A stretch of 64,000 nt of DNA from assembly GCA_016717855.1 (NCBI GenBank), contig JADKEV010000017.1:1-64000 (forward strand). The letters are read 5' to 3'. The translations under genes were made by a program, and so were the position numbers. The notes beneath the pieces were generated by a model. It searched no databases. It had not been told where the DNA came from and saw only the letters and a list, made by a program, of their open reading frames with translations. Origin of the DNA: Betaproteobacteria bacterium (GTDB lineage Bacteria > Pseudomonadota > Gammaproteobacteria > Burkholderiales > Casimicrobiaceae). Below, piece by piece: positions 43,216 through 51,906 of the stretch; within the stretch, counting starts at the first letter, position 1; each line of letters opens with the position of its first letter.

Positions 43216-43886
43216 AACTGACCGCTGACTTGTCGCTGCTTGCGCTGATCACCGGCGCCAGTCTCATCGTGCAACTCGTGCTCGCGCTGCTGCTCTTCCT
43301 GTCGCTATGGTCGTGGTGGCAGATCTTCCAGAAAATGTTCGTGCTCAATCGCGCGCTGAAGGAGACCAACGCGTTCGAGGACGAGTTCTGGAATGGCGCC
43401 GACCTCAACGCGCTGTTCACCCGCGCCAGCCAGAAGCAGCGCGTGTCCGGCGCGCTGGAGCGGATCTTCGAGGCGGGCTTCCGCGAGTTCGCCAAGCACA
43501 AGCGGCAGGCCAGCACGACCGCCGACGCGGTAATGGACAGTTCGCGGCGGGCGATGCGCGCGGCGTACCAGCGCGAACTCGACGCGCTGGAAGCCAACCT
43601 GTCGGGCCTGGCCACGGTCGGCTCGGTCAGCCCCTACATCGGCTTGCTGGGCACCGTGTGGGGCATCATGAACGCGTTCCGCGGCTTGTCGAACGTCGGC
43701 CAGGCGACCCTCGCCCACGTCGCGCCCGGCATCGCCGAGGCCTTGATCGCGACGGCGATCGGGCTGTTCGCCGCGATACCGGCCGTCGTCGCCTACAACC
43801 GCTACACGCACGACATCGACCGCCTGGCGACGCGCTTCGAGACCTTCATCGAAGAGTTCTCGAACATCCTGCAGCGCCAGGCCTGA
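43212..43886 (+). CDS. tolQ: Tol-Pal system proton-channel protein TolQ
   Basis: A protein of 224 residues from a TTG at 43212, which overlaps the ybgC stop (TTGA); no ATG fits. It has three membrane helices; the first starts LLALITGASLIVQLVLALLLF. SVSPYIGLLGTVWGIMNAFRGL and ALIATAIGLFAAIPAVVAYNR are diagnostic of the TolQ/ExbB/MotA family. With TolR it uses the proton gradient to energise TolA. Confidence 0.95.
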   Translation: MKLTADLSLLALITGASLIVQLVLALLLFLSLWSWWQIFQKMFVLNRALKETNAFEDEFWNGADLNALFTRASQKQRVSGALERIFEAGFREFAKHKRQASTTADAVMDSSRRAMRAAYQRELDALEANLSGLATVGSVSPYIGLLGTVWGIMNAFRGLSNVGQATLAHVAPGIAEALIATAIGLFAAIPAVVAYNRYTHDIDRLATRFETFIEEFSNILQRQA

Positions 43887-43899
43887 GAGCCCGCTACCG

Positions 43900-44319
43900 A
43901 TGCGCCGCGCCCGTAAGTCCATCAACCAGATCAACGTCGTGCCCTACATCGACGTGATGCTGGTGCTGCTGATCATCTTCATGGTGACCGCGCCGCTGAT
44001 CAATCCGGGCACCATCGACCTGCCCTCGGTGGGCAAGGCGCTGAGCCAGCCGCCGTCGCCGCCGCTGGAGATCACCGTCAAGCTCGACCGCAGCCTGTGG
44101 CTGCGCGACCTGGCAGTCGCCGGCGATCCGGCGAAAAGGATCACGCAGAACGAACTGGTCGCGCGCATCCGGGACAAGCTGCAGCGAGCCCCCGACCAGG
44201 GCGTCGTGATCGCCGCCGACAAGTCCGTGCGCTACGAGGAAGTCATCAACGTGATCGACCTGCTGCAGCAGAACCGGATCGGCAAGGTCGGCTTGCTGGC
44301 CAAGTCCGCCGGCCAGTAG
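43900..44319 (+). CDS. tolR: Tol-Pal system protein TolR
   Basis: A protein of 139 residues. A single N-terminal helix carries the proton-handling aspartate in NVVPYIDVMLVLLIIFMV. The periplasmic part ends KADKSVRYEEV-like and VGLLAKS, matching TolR/ExbD. It lies 13 bases after tolQ and 15 before tolA. Confidence 0.96.
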   Translation: MRRARKSINQINVVPYIDVMLVLLIIFMVTAPLINPGTIDLPSVGKALSQPPSPPLEITVKLDRSLWLRDLAVAGDPAKRITQNELVARIRDKLQRAPDQGVVIAADKSVRYEEVINVIDLLQQNRIGKVGLLAKSAGQ

Positions 44320-44334
44320 CCGCGCACGACCCGC

Positions 44335-45312
44335 ATGCGCCTCATCCCGAAGCAGCCGCGCAGCGTCGTCGCGGCGCTGCTCGCCATCGCGGTCCACGTC
44401 GCGCTCGCGCTGTTCCTGCTGTTCGGCGTGCGCTGGCAGAACAAGTCCGGCGAGGCCATGCTGGTCGAGGTCGTGCCGCCGCCGCCCGCCACGAAGTCCG
44501 TGCCCCCGCCACAGCCCGTGGTCAAGCCGCCGCCGGAGCCGCCGCCGCCGGCCCCGCCACCCCCGGTCACGCCAACCGTCACGCCGCCGCCGCCCCCAGT
44601 CAAGGCCGAACCCAGGCCGGTCCCCAAGCCGGACCTGGCGAAAGTGGACATCGCCATGAAGGCCCGGCTGGAAAAGGAGCGCATCGAGAAAGAGCGCATC
44701 GACAAGGAACGGCTGGACAAGCAAAAGCGCGAGCAGGACCGGTTGGTCCAGGAGAGACGCGAGCGCGAGTTGCTGGAACTGGCGAAAAAGGAGGCTGAGA
44801 GGCGTGACCGCGAAGTGCGCGAAGCCGCGAAGCGCGAGGCCGACCGCCGCAGCCTGGAGGAACTGAAACTCGCGCAGGACCGCGCCCGGCAGGAAGCCGA
44901 GGACCGGCAGCGGCGCGAGGCGCAACAACTGCGCGAACGCCAGGAGCGCGAGCGCGTGGCGGCGCAGCAGGCGGCGGCGAAGGCGGCGGCAGACCGGGCG
45001 AAGGACGCGGCGGACCGGGCAAAGGCGGCGGCGGACAAGGCCTACAACGACTACACCAGCCGCATCCAGGCGAAGATCCGCGGCAACGTCGTCCTGCCGC
45101 CCGACATCGCCGGCAATCCCGAGGGAAGCTTCGACGTTGTCCAGTTGCCGACCGGCGAGATCATCTCGGCGGAGATCCGCAAGTCCAGCGGCTCGCGCGC
45201 GTACGATGACGCGGTGCTGCGCGCCATCCTGAAGTCCTCGCCGCTGCCCAAACCCGATTCGCCGGACCTGTTCCAGCGCAACCTCACCCTCAAGTTCCGC
45301 CCGAGAGAGTAA
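44335..45312 (+). CDS. tolA: Tol-Pal system energy transducer TolA
   Basis: A protein of 325 residues. The N-terminal helix (about 12-32, VAALLAIAVHVALALFLLF) contacts TolQR. A proline-rich stretch (about 43-95) is followed by a long charged helix (about 100-235, rich in K, E, R and A). The C-terminal domain (about 240-325) has DYTSRIQAKIRGNVVLPPDI and SSPLPKP, the TolA/TonB-like fold that meets TolB and Pal. tolB and pal, which normally follow, are absent here. Confidence 0.95.
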   Translation: MRLIPKQPRSVVAALLAIAVHVALALFLLFGVRWQNKSGEAMLVEVVPPPPATKSVPPPQPVVKPPPEPPPPAPPPPVTPTVTPPPPPVKAEPRPVPKPDLAKVDIAMKARLEKERIEKERIDKERLDKQKREQDRLVQERRERELLELAKKEAERRDREVREAAKREADRRSLEELKLAQDRARQEAEDRQRREAQQLRERQERERVAAQQAAAKAAADRAKDAADRAKAAADKAYNDYTSRIQAKIRGNVVLPPDIAGNPEGSFDVVQLPTGEIISAEIRKSSGSRAYDDAVLRAILKSSPLPKPDSPDLFQRNLTLKFRPRE

Positions 45313-45484
45313 GCGCGTCCGCCGTCCCTGCTTCCTGCCATCCGTCCCGACTGCGGATCCCGCCACGCGGACATCCGCGAGGCGCGCGGCCCGCACATTC
45401 CTGCCAGTGGCGGGTGCAGCCGGAACTCTGCGCTAAACTGCGCGTCTGAGCCGCGTCCCTCGTTCCGGAACCACCGCCCACATC

Positions 45485-45958
45485 ATGCTGAAATCGATTC
45501 TCGCCGCATTGCTTTTCGCCACACTTGCCGCTTGTTCATTCGGGGGCCCGCCGGCACAGGACAAGCCGGACGCTGCCGCCGCGGCGCCGACCGCCGCGGC
45601 ACCCGCGGCCCAGCTGCAGATCATCGACAAGGAAGTGGGAAAGGGACGCGAAGTGCAAACCGGCCGCGCGGCGCTGGTCCACTACACCGGCTGGGTCTAC
45701 GACGACAAGGCGCCCGAGAACAAGGGCAAGGAGTTCGATACCTCGGCGAACCGGGGCCTGCCATTCGGATTCATCGTCGGGGTCGGCCGGGTCATCAAGG
45801 GCTGGGACCAGGGGATACTGGGAATGAAGGTCGGCGGCAAGCGGACGCTGATCATCCCGCCGCATCTCGCCTATGGCGAGAAAGTGGCCGCCGGCGGTGT
45901 GATCCCCGCCAACTCCACGCTCGTATTCGACATCGAGCTGATCGAAGTCAAGCCGTGA
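45485..45958 (+). CDS. FKBP-type peptidyl-prolyl isomerase, lipoprotein
   Basis: A protein of 157 residues. The signal peptide ends in a lipobox (LAAC17), so it is probably lipid-anchored in the envelope. An alanine/proline linker spans about 20-45. One FKBP domain follows (about 45-157) with the conserved HYTGW, FDTSANRGLPFGFIVG, VIKGWDQGILGMKVG and IPPHLAYGE segments. It speeds proline isomerisation in folding proteins. A TAAACT at 45434-45439 could be its -10. Confidence 0.93.
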   Translation: MLKSILAALLFATLAACSFGGPPAQDKPDAAAAAPTAAAPAAQLQIIDKEVGKGREVQTGRAALVHYTGWVYDDKAPENKGKEFDTSANRGLPFGFIVGVGRVIKGWDQGILGMKVGGKRTLIIPPHLAYGEKVAAGGVIPANSTLVFDIELIEVKP

Positions 45959-45971
45959 GTACCGGCGCCGC

Positions 45972-48620
45972 ATGAGTCCGGCGCGCGGCGTCACCCGGCG
46001 GCCGGTCCTGCGCGCGGCGTACGCCGTGCCGGCATACGTGGTCGAGCGCATTTCGCTGGTCATCGACCTCGACCCGGAGCAGACCCGCGTCGCCGCCACG
46101 CTGGACATCCGCCGCGCCCCCGGCACCCCGGCGAGCGCGCCGCTGGTGCTGCAGGGCGAAGGCCAGGCGCTGCACGCGGTTCGCGTCGATGGGGTGCCGC
46201 TGACACCGGCGCAATTCACTCTGACACCCGCCGCGCTCACCATCCTTCAGGTTCCCGCCCGCTGCACCGTGGACATCGAATCGTCGTGCAATCCCGCCGC
46301 CAACACCGCGCTCGAGGGCCTGTACCTGACCAGCGGCGTCTTCTGCACGCAGTGCGAAGCGGAAGGTTTCCGGCGCATCACGTACTTCACGGACCGCCCC
46401 GACGTGCTCGCCGTCTACACGGTGGAACTTCGCGCCGACCGCACGCGGTTTCCGGTGCTGTTGTCCAACGGCGACCTGGTCGCGCACGGCACGCTGGAGG
46501 ACGGGCGCGGCTTCGCCCGCTGGCATGATCCCTGGCCCAAGCCGTCGTACCTGTTCGCGGCAGTCGCCGGCGACCTGGCGGCGCTCGAGGACGAGTTCGT
46601 CACCCGCTCGGGCCGGCGCGTCGCGCTCGCCATCCACGCGACCCGCGCCAACCTGCCCCGGTGCGCCCACGCGATGTCGGCGCTGAAGGCCGCAATGCGC
46701 TGGGACGAGGACACGCATGGGCTCGAGTACGATCTCGGCCGCTTCATGATTTACTGCGCCGACGACTTCAACCTCGGTGCGATGGAAAACAAGGGCCTCA
46801 ACATCTTCAACGCCAAGGACATACTGGCTGCGCCCGAGCGTTCCAGCGACGACGATCTTGCGCACATCGAGGCCATCGTCGCGCACGAGTACTTCCACAA
46901 CTGGACCGGCAACCGCGTGACGTGCCGGGACTGGTTCCAGCTGAGCCTCAAGGAGGGCTGGACGGTCTTCCGCGACCAGGAGTTCTCGGCCGACCGCAAC
47001 TCGCGCGCCGTCGCGCGCATCGGGCAGATGCTCTACCTGCGCGAACGGCAGTGGCCCGAGGACGCCGGGCCGCAGGCGCATCCGGTGCGCCCCGACGCCT
47101 ACGTCGAGATCAACAATTTCTACACCGCCACGGTGTACGAAAAGGGCGCCGAGGTCATCCGGATGCTGCACTGCCTGATCGGCCCCGAGGCGTACCGCCG
47201 GGGCAGCGACCTGTACTTCGCCCGCCACGACGGCCACGCCGTGACCTGCGACGATTTCGTCGCCGCGATGGCGGATGCCTCCGGCCGCGACCTGACGCAG
47301 TTCAAGCGCTGGTACAGCCAGGCCGGCACGCCGGTGGTCCGCGTCGATGGCGAATACGACGCGGCGGCGCGGGAGTTCCGGCTCACCTTCACGCAATCGT
47401 GCCCGGCCACGCCCGGCCAGCCGGACAAGGCGCCCTTCCACATTCCCGTGCGGCTGGCGCTGCTCGGCCCGGACGGCGCGACGCTGCCGTTGCGCCTCGC
47501 CGGCGAGACGACCGCTGGCGGCCGCGAACGCGTGATCGAGCTGACCGGGACCGTCACCACCGCCACGTTCGCGGGCATAGTCGCGCGGCCGGTGCCGTCG
47601 CTGCTGCGCGGCTTCTCCGCGCCGGTGCGCCTCGAATCCGTCCAGAGCGACGACGAGCTGCTGTTCCTGCTGCGGCACGATGCCGACCTCTGTAATCGCT
47701 GGGAAGCGATGCAGCGGATCCAGTCGCGCGCCGTGACCGCGCTGATCGAAGCGGGCGCCGCGGGCCCGGACGCGGCGATGCCACCGACGCTCATCGCCGC
47801 CTACCGCGGCGTGCTCGACGCTGGAGCGGCCGATCCCGCATGGCGCGCCCTGGCGCTGCGCCTGCCCACCTTTGCCGGCGTCGCGGACGGCCACCAGACG
47901 ATCGCCGTGGAAGCGATCGACGGCGCGTTGCGTGCAATCAGGAAGGCGCTGGCGGGTGCGTTGCGCGCGAACTGGGAAGCACTTTACGCGCAGCACCACG
48001 ACGCGGCGCCGTATGCGTTCAGCGCGGCCGCGGCGGGACCGCGTGCGCTGGCGAACCGCGCGCTCGGTTTCCTGACCGGCGACGCCGCCGGACGCGCGCT
48101 CGCGTTGCGGCAGTTTCGCGATGCCGACAACATGACCGATGGCTGGGGTGCGCTGGTGGCGCTCAACGACGCCGACTGCGCGGAGCGGCAAAGCGCACTC
48201 GCGGAATTCCGGTGCCGCTGGCAGGACACTGCGCTGCTGCTGGATAGGGCGCTGGCGCTCGAGGCCACCGGCAACCTGCCGGGCCGCCTGGAGGCGGTCG
48301 CCGCTCTTTGGAGCGATCCGGCGTTCGACCGCCGCAATCCGAACAGGGTGCGCGCACTGCTGCACGCGTTCGCGCAACGGAACTGGCCGCACTTTCATGC
48401 CGCGGACGGAAAGGCGTACGCGTTCGTTGCCGACCAGGTGCTGGCACTCGATGGCGGCAATCCGCAACTGGCCGCGCGCCTGGCGCAGTCGTTCGACAAC
48501 TGGCGCCGCTTCGACCCGTCGCGCCAGGACCTGATGCGGGCGCAGCTCGAGCGTATTGCGACGACCCCGGCCCTGTCCGCGGACGTGGCCGAACTGGTCG
48601 CGAAGGCGCTGGCCGGCTGA
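45972..48620 (+). CDS. pepN: aminopeptidase N
   Basis: An M1 zinc metallopeptidase of 882 residues, the normal length for bacterial PepN. The exopeptidase motif GAMENKG is followed by the zinc site H305-E306-x2-H309 (HEYFHNW) with third ligand E328 (LKEGW). The C-terminal half is the helical PepN domain. It removes N-terminal residues from peptides in the cytoplasm. It follows the FKBP gene by 13 bases, possibly in one transcript. Confidence 0.97.
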   Translation: MSPARGVTRRPVLRAAYAVPAYVVERISLVIDLDPEQTRVAATLDIRRAPGTPASAPLVLQGEGQALHAVRVDGVPLTPAQFTLTPAALTILQVPARCTVDIESSCNPAANTALEGLYLTSGVFCTQCEAEGFRRITYFTDRPDVLAVYTVELRADRTRFPVLLSNGDLVAHGTLEDGRGFARWHDPWPKPSYLFAAVAGDLAALEDEFVTRSGRRVALAIHATRANLPRCAHAMSALKAAMRWDEDTHGLEYDLGRFMIYCADDFNLGAMENKGLNIFNAKDILAAPERSSDDDLAHIEAIVAHEYFHNWTGNRVTCRDWFQLSLKEGWTVFRDQEFSADRNSRAVARIGQMLYLRERQWPEDAGPQAHPVRPDAYVEINNFYTATVYEKGAEVIRMLHCLIGPEAYRRGSDLYFARHDGHAVTCDDFVAAMADASGRDLTQFKRWYSQAGTPVVRVDGEYDAAAREFRLTFTQSCPATPGQPDKAPFHIPVRLALLGPDGATLPLRLAGETTAGGRERVIELTGTVTTATFAGIVARPVPSLLRGFSAPVRLESVQSDDELLFLLRHDADLCNRWEAMQRIQSRAVTALIEAGAAGPDAAMPPTLIAAYRGVLDAGAADPAWRALALRLPTFAGVADGHQTIAVEAIDGALRAIRKALAGALRANWEALYAQHHDAAPYAFSAAAAGPRALANRALGFLTGDAAGRALALRQFRDADNMTDGWGALVALNDADCAERQSALAEFRCRWQDTALLLDRALALEATGNLPGRLEAVAALWSDPAFDRRNPNRVRALLHAFAQRNWPHFHAADGKAYAFVADQVLALDGGNPQLAARLAQSFDNWRRFDPSRQDLMRAQLERIATTPALSADVAELVAKALAG

Positions 48621-48639
48621 GCGGCTCGCCCGCGCCTTC

Positions 48640-49398
48640 CTACCAGTAGGTCTCGACGGTGATCTGGCCGGGTTCCTTGCGCTTGTTCTTCTTCAGCCCG
48701 CGAGCTTCCAGCACGAGCGTGGTGTCGGTCACCATGTCGGGGTTGCCGCAAAGCATGCACTGCGCGGTCGCCGCATCGAGCCTGAGCCCGGCGCGCGCCT
48801 CGAGCCGGCCATCGCTGATCGCATCGGGAATGCGCCCCTTGATCGCGTACGCGGTGTCTTCGCGCGAGACGAAGGGAATGTACTGGAACTGGTCCGGGTG
48901 CGCCGCCTTGATGCCCTGTATCACGTCCTGGTACGACAACTCGCGCTCGAGCCGGCAGGCGTGGACGAACACGATGTTCTTGAAGCGCGACCAGGGTTCC
49001 GGGGTGCGCAGGAAGCTCATGAACGGGCCCAGCGCGGTGCCCGTGGAAAGCCCCCACAGCGTTTCGCCGGGTGGCACTTCGCCCAGGCAGAAGAAGCCGT
49101 TGGCGCGCGGGGCCAGGTACACCGTGTCGCCGGCTTCGAGCCGCGCCAGCCGCGGCGACAGCGGGCCCACGTCGACGCGCACGACATAGAACTCGTGCGG
49201 CGTCGGCTCGGCGGGACTGTTGACGAAGGAATACGGCCGGCCGACCATCTGGTCGTCGATCGGCAGCGCCAGGCGTCCGAACTGGCCCGGGGTGAACTTC
49301 ACTTCCGGCGCGTCGACCTGCAGCGAGAACAAGTCATCGGTCCAGTCGCGGCGCGCGACGACGCGTCCCTTGACCCATTTGCTGTAATCGATCGGCAT
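48640..49398 (-). CDS. fpr: ferredoxin--NADP+ reductase
   Basis: A protein of 252 residues from MPIDYSKWVKGRV (AGGA upstream). An FAD-binding domain comes first, with RPYSFVNSPAEP. The NADP domain has LWGLSTGTALGPFMSFLR and MLCGNPDMV. The C-terminus is VETYW, with the aromatic stacking on the flavin, as in the bacterial subclass of Fpr. It supplies or removes electrons from ferredoxin, for example in oxidative stress. It is convergent with pepN. Confidence 0.94.
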   Translation of the reverse strand: MPIDYSKWVKGRVVARRDWTDDLFSLQVDAPEVKFTPGQFGRLALPIDDQMVGRPYSFVNSPAEPTPHEFYVVRVDVGPLSPRLARLEAGDTVYLAPRANGFFCLGEVPPGETLWGLSTGTALGPFMSFLRTPEPWSRFKNIVFVHACRLERELSYQDVIQGIKAAHPDQFQYIPFVSREDTAYAIKGRIPDAISDGRLEARAGLRLDAATAQCMLCGNPDMVTDTTLVLEARGLKKNKRKEPGQITVETYW

Positions 49399-49437
49399 TG
49401 CGGTTCCTGCATAATGGCGTTTTTTCGATGCCGGATT

Positions 49438-50049
49438 ATGACAGGAACGGCGCGCCCTCCCGCCCGCGCGCGGCCCGCATTCGCCGAGGCGCTCCCGCTG
49501 CCGCGGGGCGGGCGCGTGACGCTGCGGGTGGTGGCGCCGGCGGATGCCGCGGCGTTCGTCGCCGCGGCGCAGGCCAGCGTCCGGCTGCATCGTCCGTGGG
49601 TGCATCCGCCCGCCACCCCCGCCGAGTTCGCGCGGCGGATGCAAGGCAAGCGCGACGACAGCAAGCGGCTCGCGCTGCTCGTGGTGCGGCGCGCGGATGG
49701 CGCGCTCGTGGGTGTGTTCAGTCTGACCGACATCATCCGCGGGCCGCTGCAGCAGGCGTTCCTCGGCTACTACGCGTTCGCCCCGCACGCGGGTCAGGGC
49801 TACATGCGCGAAGGGCTGCGGCTGGTGCTGGGCCTCGCGTTCCGCACGCTCAAGCTGCATCGGATCGAGGCGAACATCCAGCCGCGGAACGCGCCGTCAA
49901 TCGCGCTGGCGCGCGCGTGCGGATTCAGCAGGGAAGGCTACTCTGCGCGCTACCTGAAGATCGGCGGCCGCTGGCGCGATCATGAGCGCTGGGCGATCAA
50001 TGCGGACGACTGGAAGGCGCGGCGGCGTGCGGACGAGAAGACTCTTTGA
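49438..50049 (+). CDS. GNAT acetyltransferase, RimJ/RimL type
   Basis: A protein of 203 residues from the ATG at 49438; an earlier ATG at 49414 lies inside a probable -10 (ATAATG). The GNAT pattern is clear: GYYAFAPHAGQGYMREGLRLVLGLAFRTLKLHRIEANI, then N-x-PSIALARACGF. The RimJ-like group acetylates N-termini or small molecules; the substrate is unknown. It is divergent from fpr. The stop overlaps the next ATG (TGATG). Confidence 0.88.
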   Translation: MTGTARPPARARPAFAEALPLPRGGRVTLRVVAPADAAAFVAAAQASVRLHRPWVHPPATPAEFARRMQGKRDDSKRLALLVVRRADGALVGVFSLTDIIRGPLQQAFLGYYAFAPHAGQGYMREGLRLVLGLAFRTLKLHRIEANIQPRNAPSIALARACGFSREGYSARYLKIGGRWRDHERWAINADDWKARRRADEKTL

Positions 50050-50432
50050 TGCGCGCGCAGTTTTCCTTGCTGCTGCTCGCGCCGTGTCTGCTGCTGGCGT
50101 GCGCGACGCCCCTGGAGCGGCCGGTCGAGCCGTTCGCCTCGAAAGTGCTGGAACTCGCCCCCGGCGCGCCTTACGAATCCTGCGTGCCGCTGCTGGCCGG
50201 GGACCGGCTGCTGTTTTCGTACAAGGCCGACCCGCCACTGGCGTTCGCGATCGTGCGCCATGACGGGCCGGCGATGCTCTCGTACCTGCTGCGCGAACTG
50301 AGCCGCGACGACGGTGGCATCTTCTTCGTGCCGCAGACCGAGCTTTACTGCCTGCGCTGGACGCCCCCGCCCGACGATGTCCCGTGGCCGACGCTGTTGC
50401 GCTTCACCTTGCACGTGAACCCGGGCTACTGA
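50049..50432 (+). CDS. putative lipoprotein of unknown function
   Basis: A protein of 127 residues. The signal peptide ends in a lipobox (LLLAC18). The mature part is short, without a domain I recognise; aromatic and proline residues are frequent near the end (LRWTPPPDDVPWPTLL). It is coupled to the GNAT gene upstream by a one-base overlap and ends one base before the HAD phosphatase gene, so the three form an operon. Confidence 0.75.
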   Translation: MRAQFSLLLLAPCLLLACATPLERPVEPFASKVLELAPGAPYESCVPLLAGDRLLFSYKADPPLAFAIVRHDGPAMLSYLLRELSRDDGGIFFVPQTELYCLRWTPPPDDVPWPTLLRFTLHVNPGY

Positions 50433-50433
50433 T

Positions 50434-51117
50434 ATGGAAAGAGTCGACACCCTGTTCTTCGACCTGGACGGGACGCTGACCGACAATTACGCGGGCATCG
50501 CCGGCTGCATCGTGTACGCGCTGGCGCAGCTGGGCCGGCGGGCGCCAGGCGCGGCCACGCTCCACGCGTGCATCGGCCCGCCGCTGCGGCAGAACTTCGC
50601 GCGCCTGCTCGACACTACCGATGCCGTGCTGATCGAGCGGGCGATCGATCTCTACCGCGAGCGGTTCGAAGTCGCCGGCTGGCAGGAGAACGATCCGTAT
50701 CCCCGAATACACGATGCGCTGGCAACGCTGGCCGCGCGCGGTTTCCGGCTGATCGTCTGCACGTCCAAGCCGCAGCGCTATGCCGACCGGATCATCGATC
50801 ACTTCGAGTTGCGGCAGTTCTTCTCCGCGGTCTACGGACCGGACCTGGCCGGCCGGCTGGACGACAAGCGCGACCTGCTGCGCCATGCCGTCGCCGCACA
50901 AGGCGTCAGCGCGGAGCGGGCGCTGATGGTGGGCGACCGCGCACAGGACATGCGCGCCGCGCTGGGCAACGGCATGCGCGCGCTGGGCGTGCTCTACGGT
51001 TACGGCTCCCCGGAGGAACTGACCGGGGCCGGCGCGCATGCGCTGTGCGCCGACGTCGCGGCATTGCCCGAAGCGGTGGACGCGTGCGGCGGCCTGAATA
51101 CGGCGGCATTGTCGTAA
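50434..51117 (+). CDS. HAD-superfamily hydrolase, phosphoglycolate-phosphatase-like
   Basis: A protein of 227 residues with a C1-type cap. Motif I is FFDLDGTLTDN, motif II CTSKP, motif III around K (DDKRDLL) and motif IV MVGDRAQDM. It resembles the GPH/PGMB group; the substrate cannot be told. The last 118 bases overlap the DUF3025 gene on the other strand. Confidence 0.88.
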   Translation: MERVDTLFFDLDGTLTDNYAGIAGCIVYALAQLGRRAPGAATLHACIGPPLRQNFARLLDTTDAVLIERAIDLYRERFEVAGWQENDPYPRIHDALATLAARGFRLIVCTSKPQRYADRIIDHFELRQFFSAVYGPDLAGRLDDKRDLLRHAVAAQGVSAERALMVGDRAQDMRAALGNGMRALGVLYGYGSPEELTGAGAHALCADVAALPEAVDACGGLNTAALS

Positions 51118-51848
51118 AAGCCGGGAACGCCATTGCCAGGATCCCAACCCGGGATGCCTGCCAGCGGCAACGGCGGGATTTGTGCGGCCGCGATGCCGCT
51201 GCGCAACGCGCGCGCGGCCGCCATGTCGGCGAAGCGCCGCTGCGCCGACGTCTCCTGTTCAAACAATGCCGCCGGCGCGGCCACGATCAGCGCCCTGCCC
51301 GTGATCGCCGGATACGGGGCCAGCAGCTTTTCGTAAAGCGCGTGCCCGCAGACGAAGAAGCGCAACGCTCGCGCAATGTCGGCGCGGCGCGACCAGAACA
51401 GTTCCTTCCACCGGCGCGCCTCGAGCAATCGGGCGAGGGCCTGGTCGCCGCAGAGCACGAGCACGCCCGACTCGTCGAGAAGGGTCAGCGCATCGCGCAC
51501 CGGCCCGCGCCCGGCGCCCTGCGCCGCGGTACCGGGTGCGAGTTGCGCGGCGTGCAGCGCGTTGCAGGCGCGCTTGAATTCGGGGAACACCATCCAGCAG
51601 AGCGCGTTGAACGCATCGTGCGGGTTCCCGGGGCGCGTGGGCACGGCGCCGGTGCGCAGGATCCGGGTCTCGTAATCCGCGGCCGACATGGCCGTCGCGG
51701 ACGGAGCGAAGTGAATGCGCGCACCGGCATCGGTGCACGGCGGCACGGCGCCTGCGGCGATGGCCGCGTTCAGGCCGGCCAGCGTCGGCACGCCGGAGTC
51801 CGGCGGCAGCCAGGGTTCGAGCGCGGCGAATGCAGGATGCGTCGCCAT
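51000..51848 (-). CDS. DUF3025 protein
   Basis: A protein of 282 residues. The family core is visible: YETRILRTGAVPTRPGNPHDAFNALCWMVFPEFKRACN, then FFVCGHALYEKLLAPYPAITG and PGFYDNAAVFRPP. Function is unknown. The last 30 or so residues are alanine/serine-rich and lie antisense to the HAD gene; they look like a read-through extension past the usual family end. Confidence 0.85.
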   Translation of the reverse strand: MATHPAFAALEPWLPPDSGVPTLAGLNAAIAAGAVPPCTDAGARIHFAPSATAMSAADYETRILRTGAVPTRPGNPHDAFNALCWMVFPEFKRACNALHAAQLAPGTAAQGAGRGPVRDALTLLDESGVLVLCGDQALARLLEARRWKELFWSRRADIARALRFFVCGHALYEKLLAPYPAITGRALIVAAPAALFEQETSAQRRFADMAAARALRSGIAAAQIPPLPLAGIPGWDPGNGVPGFYDNAAVFRPPHASTASGNAATSAHSACAPAPVSSSGEP

Positions 51849-51906
51849 CAGTGCGGGCCCGGCTGCGAGCGCAGTTTGCCCAGGGCGGGGATCGCCGCCG
51901 CGCCGG

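Noticed and set aside
44480..45020. Proline and alanine/lysine repeats as a repeat locus
   Set aside because: These are the normal low-complexity linker and helix of TolA.
45948..48467. Open frame of 839 codons on the minus strand
   Set aside because: It is antisense to pepN, which has complete catalytic motifs. GC-rich codon use keeps the opposite frame open.
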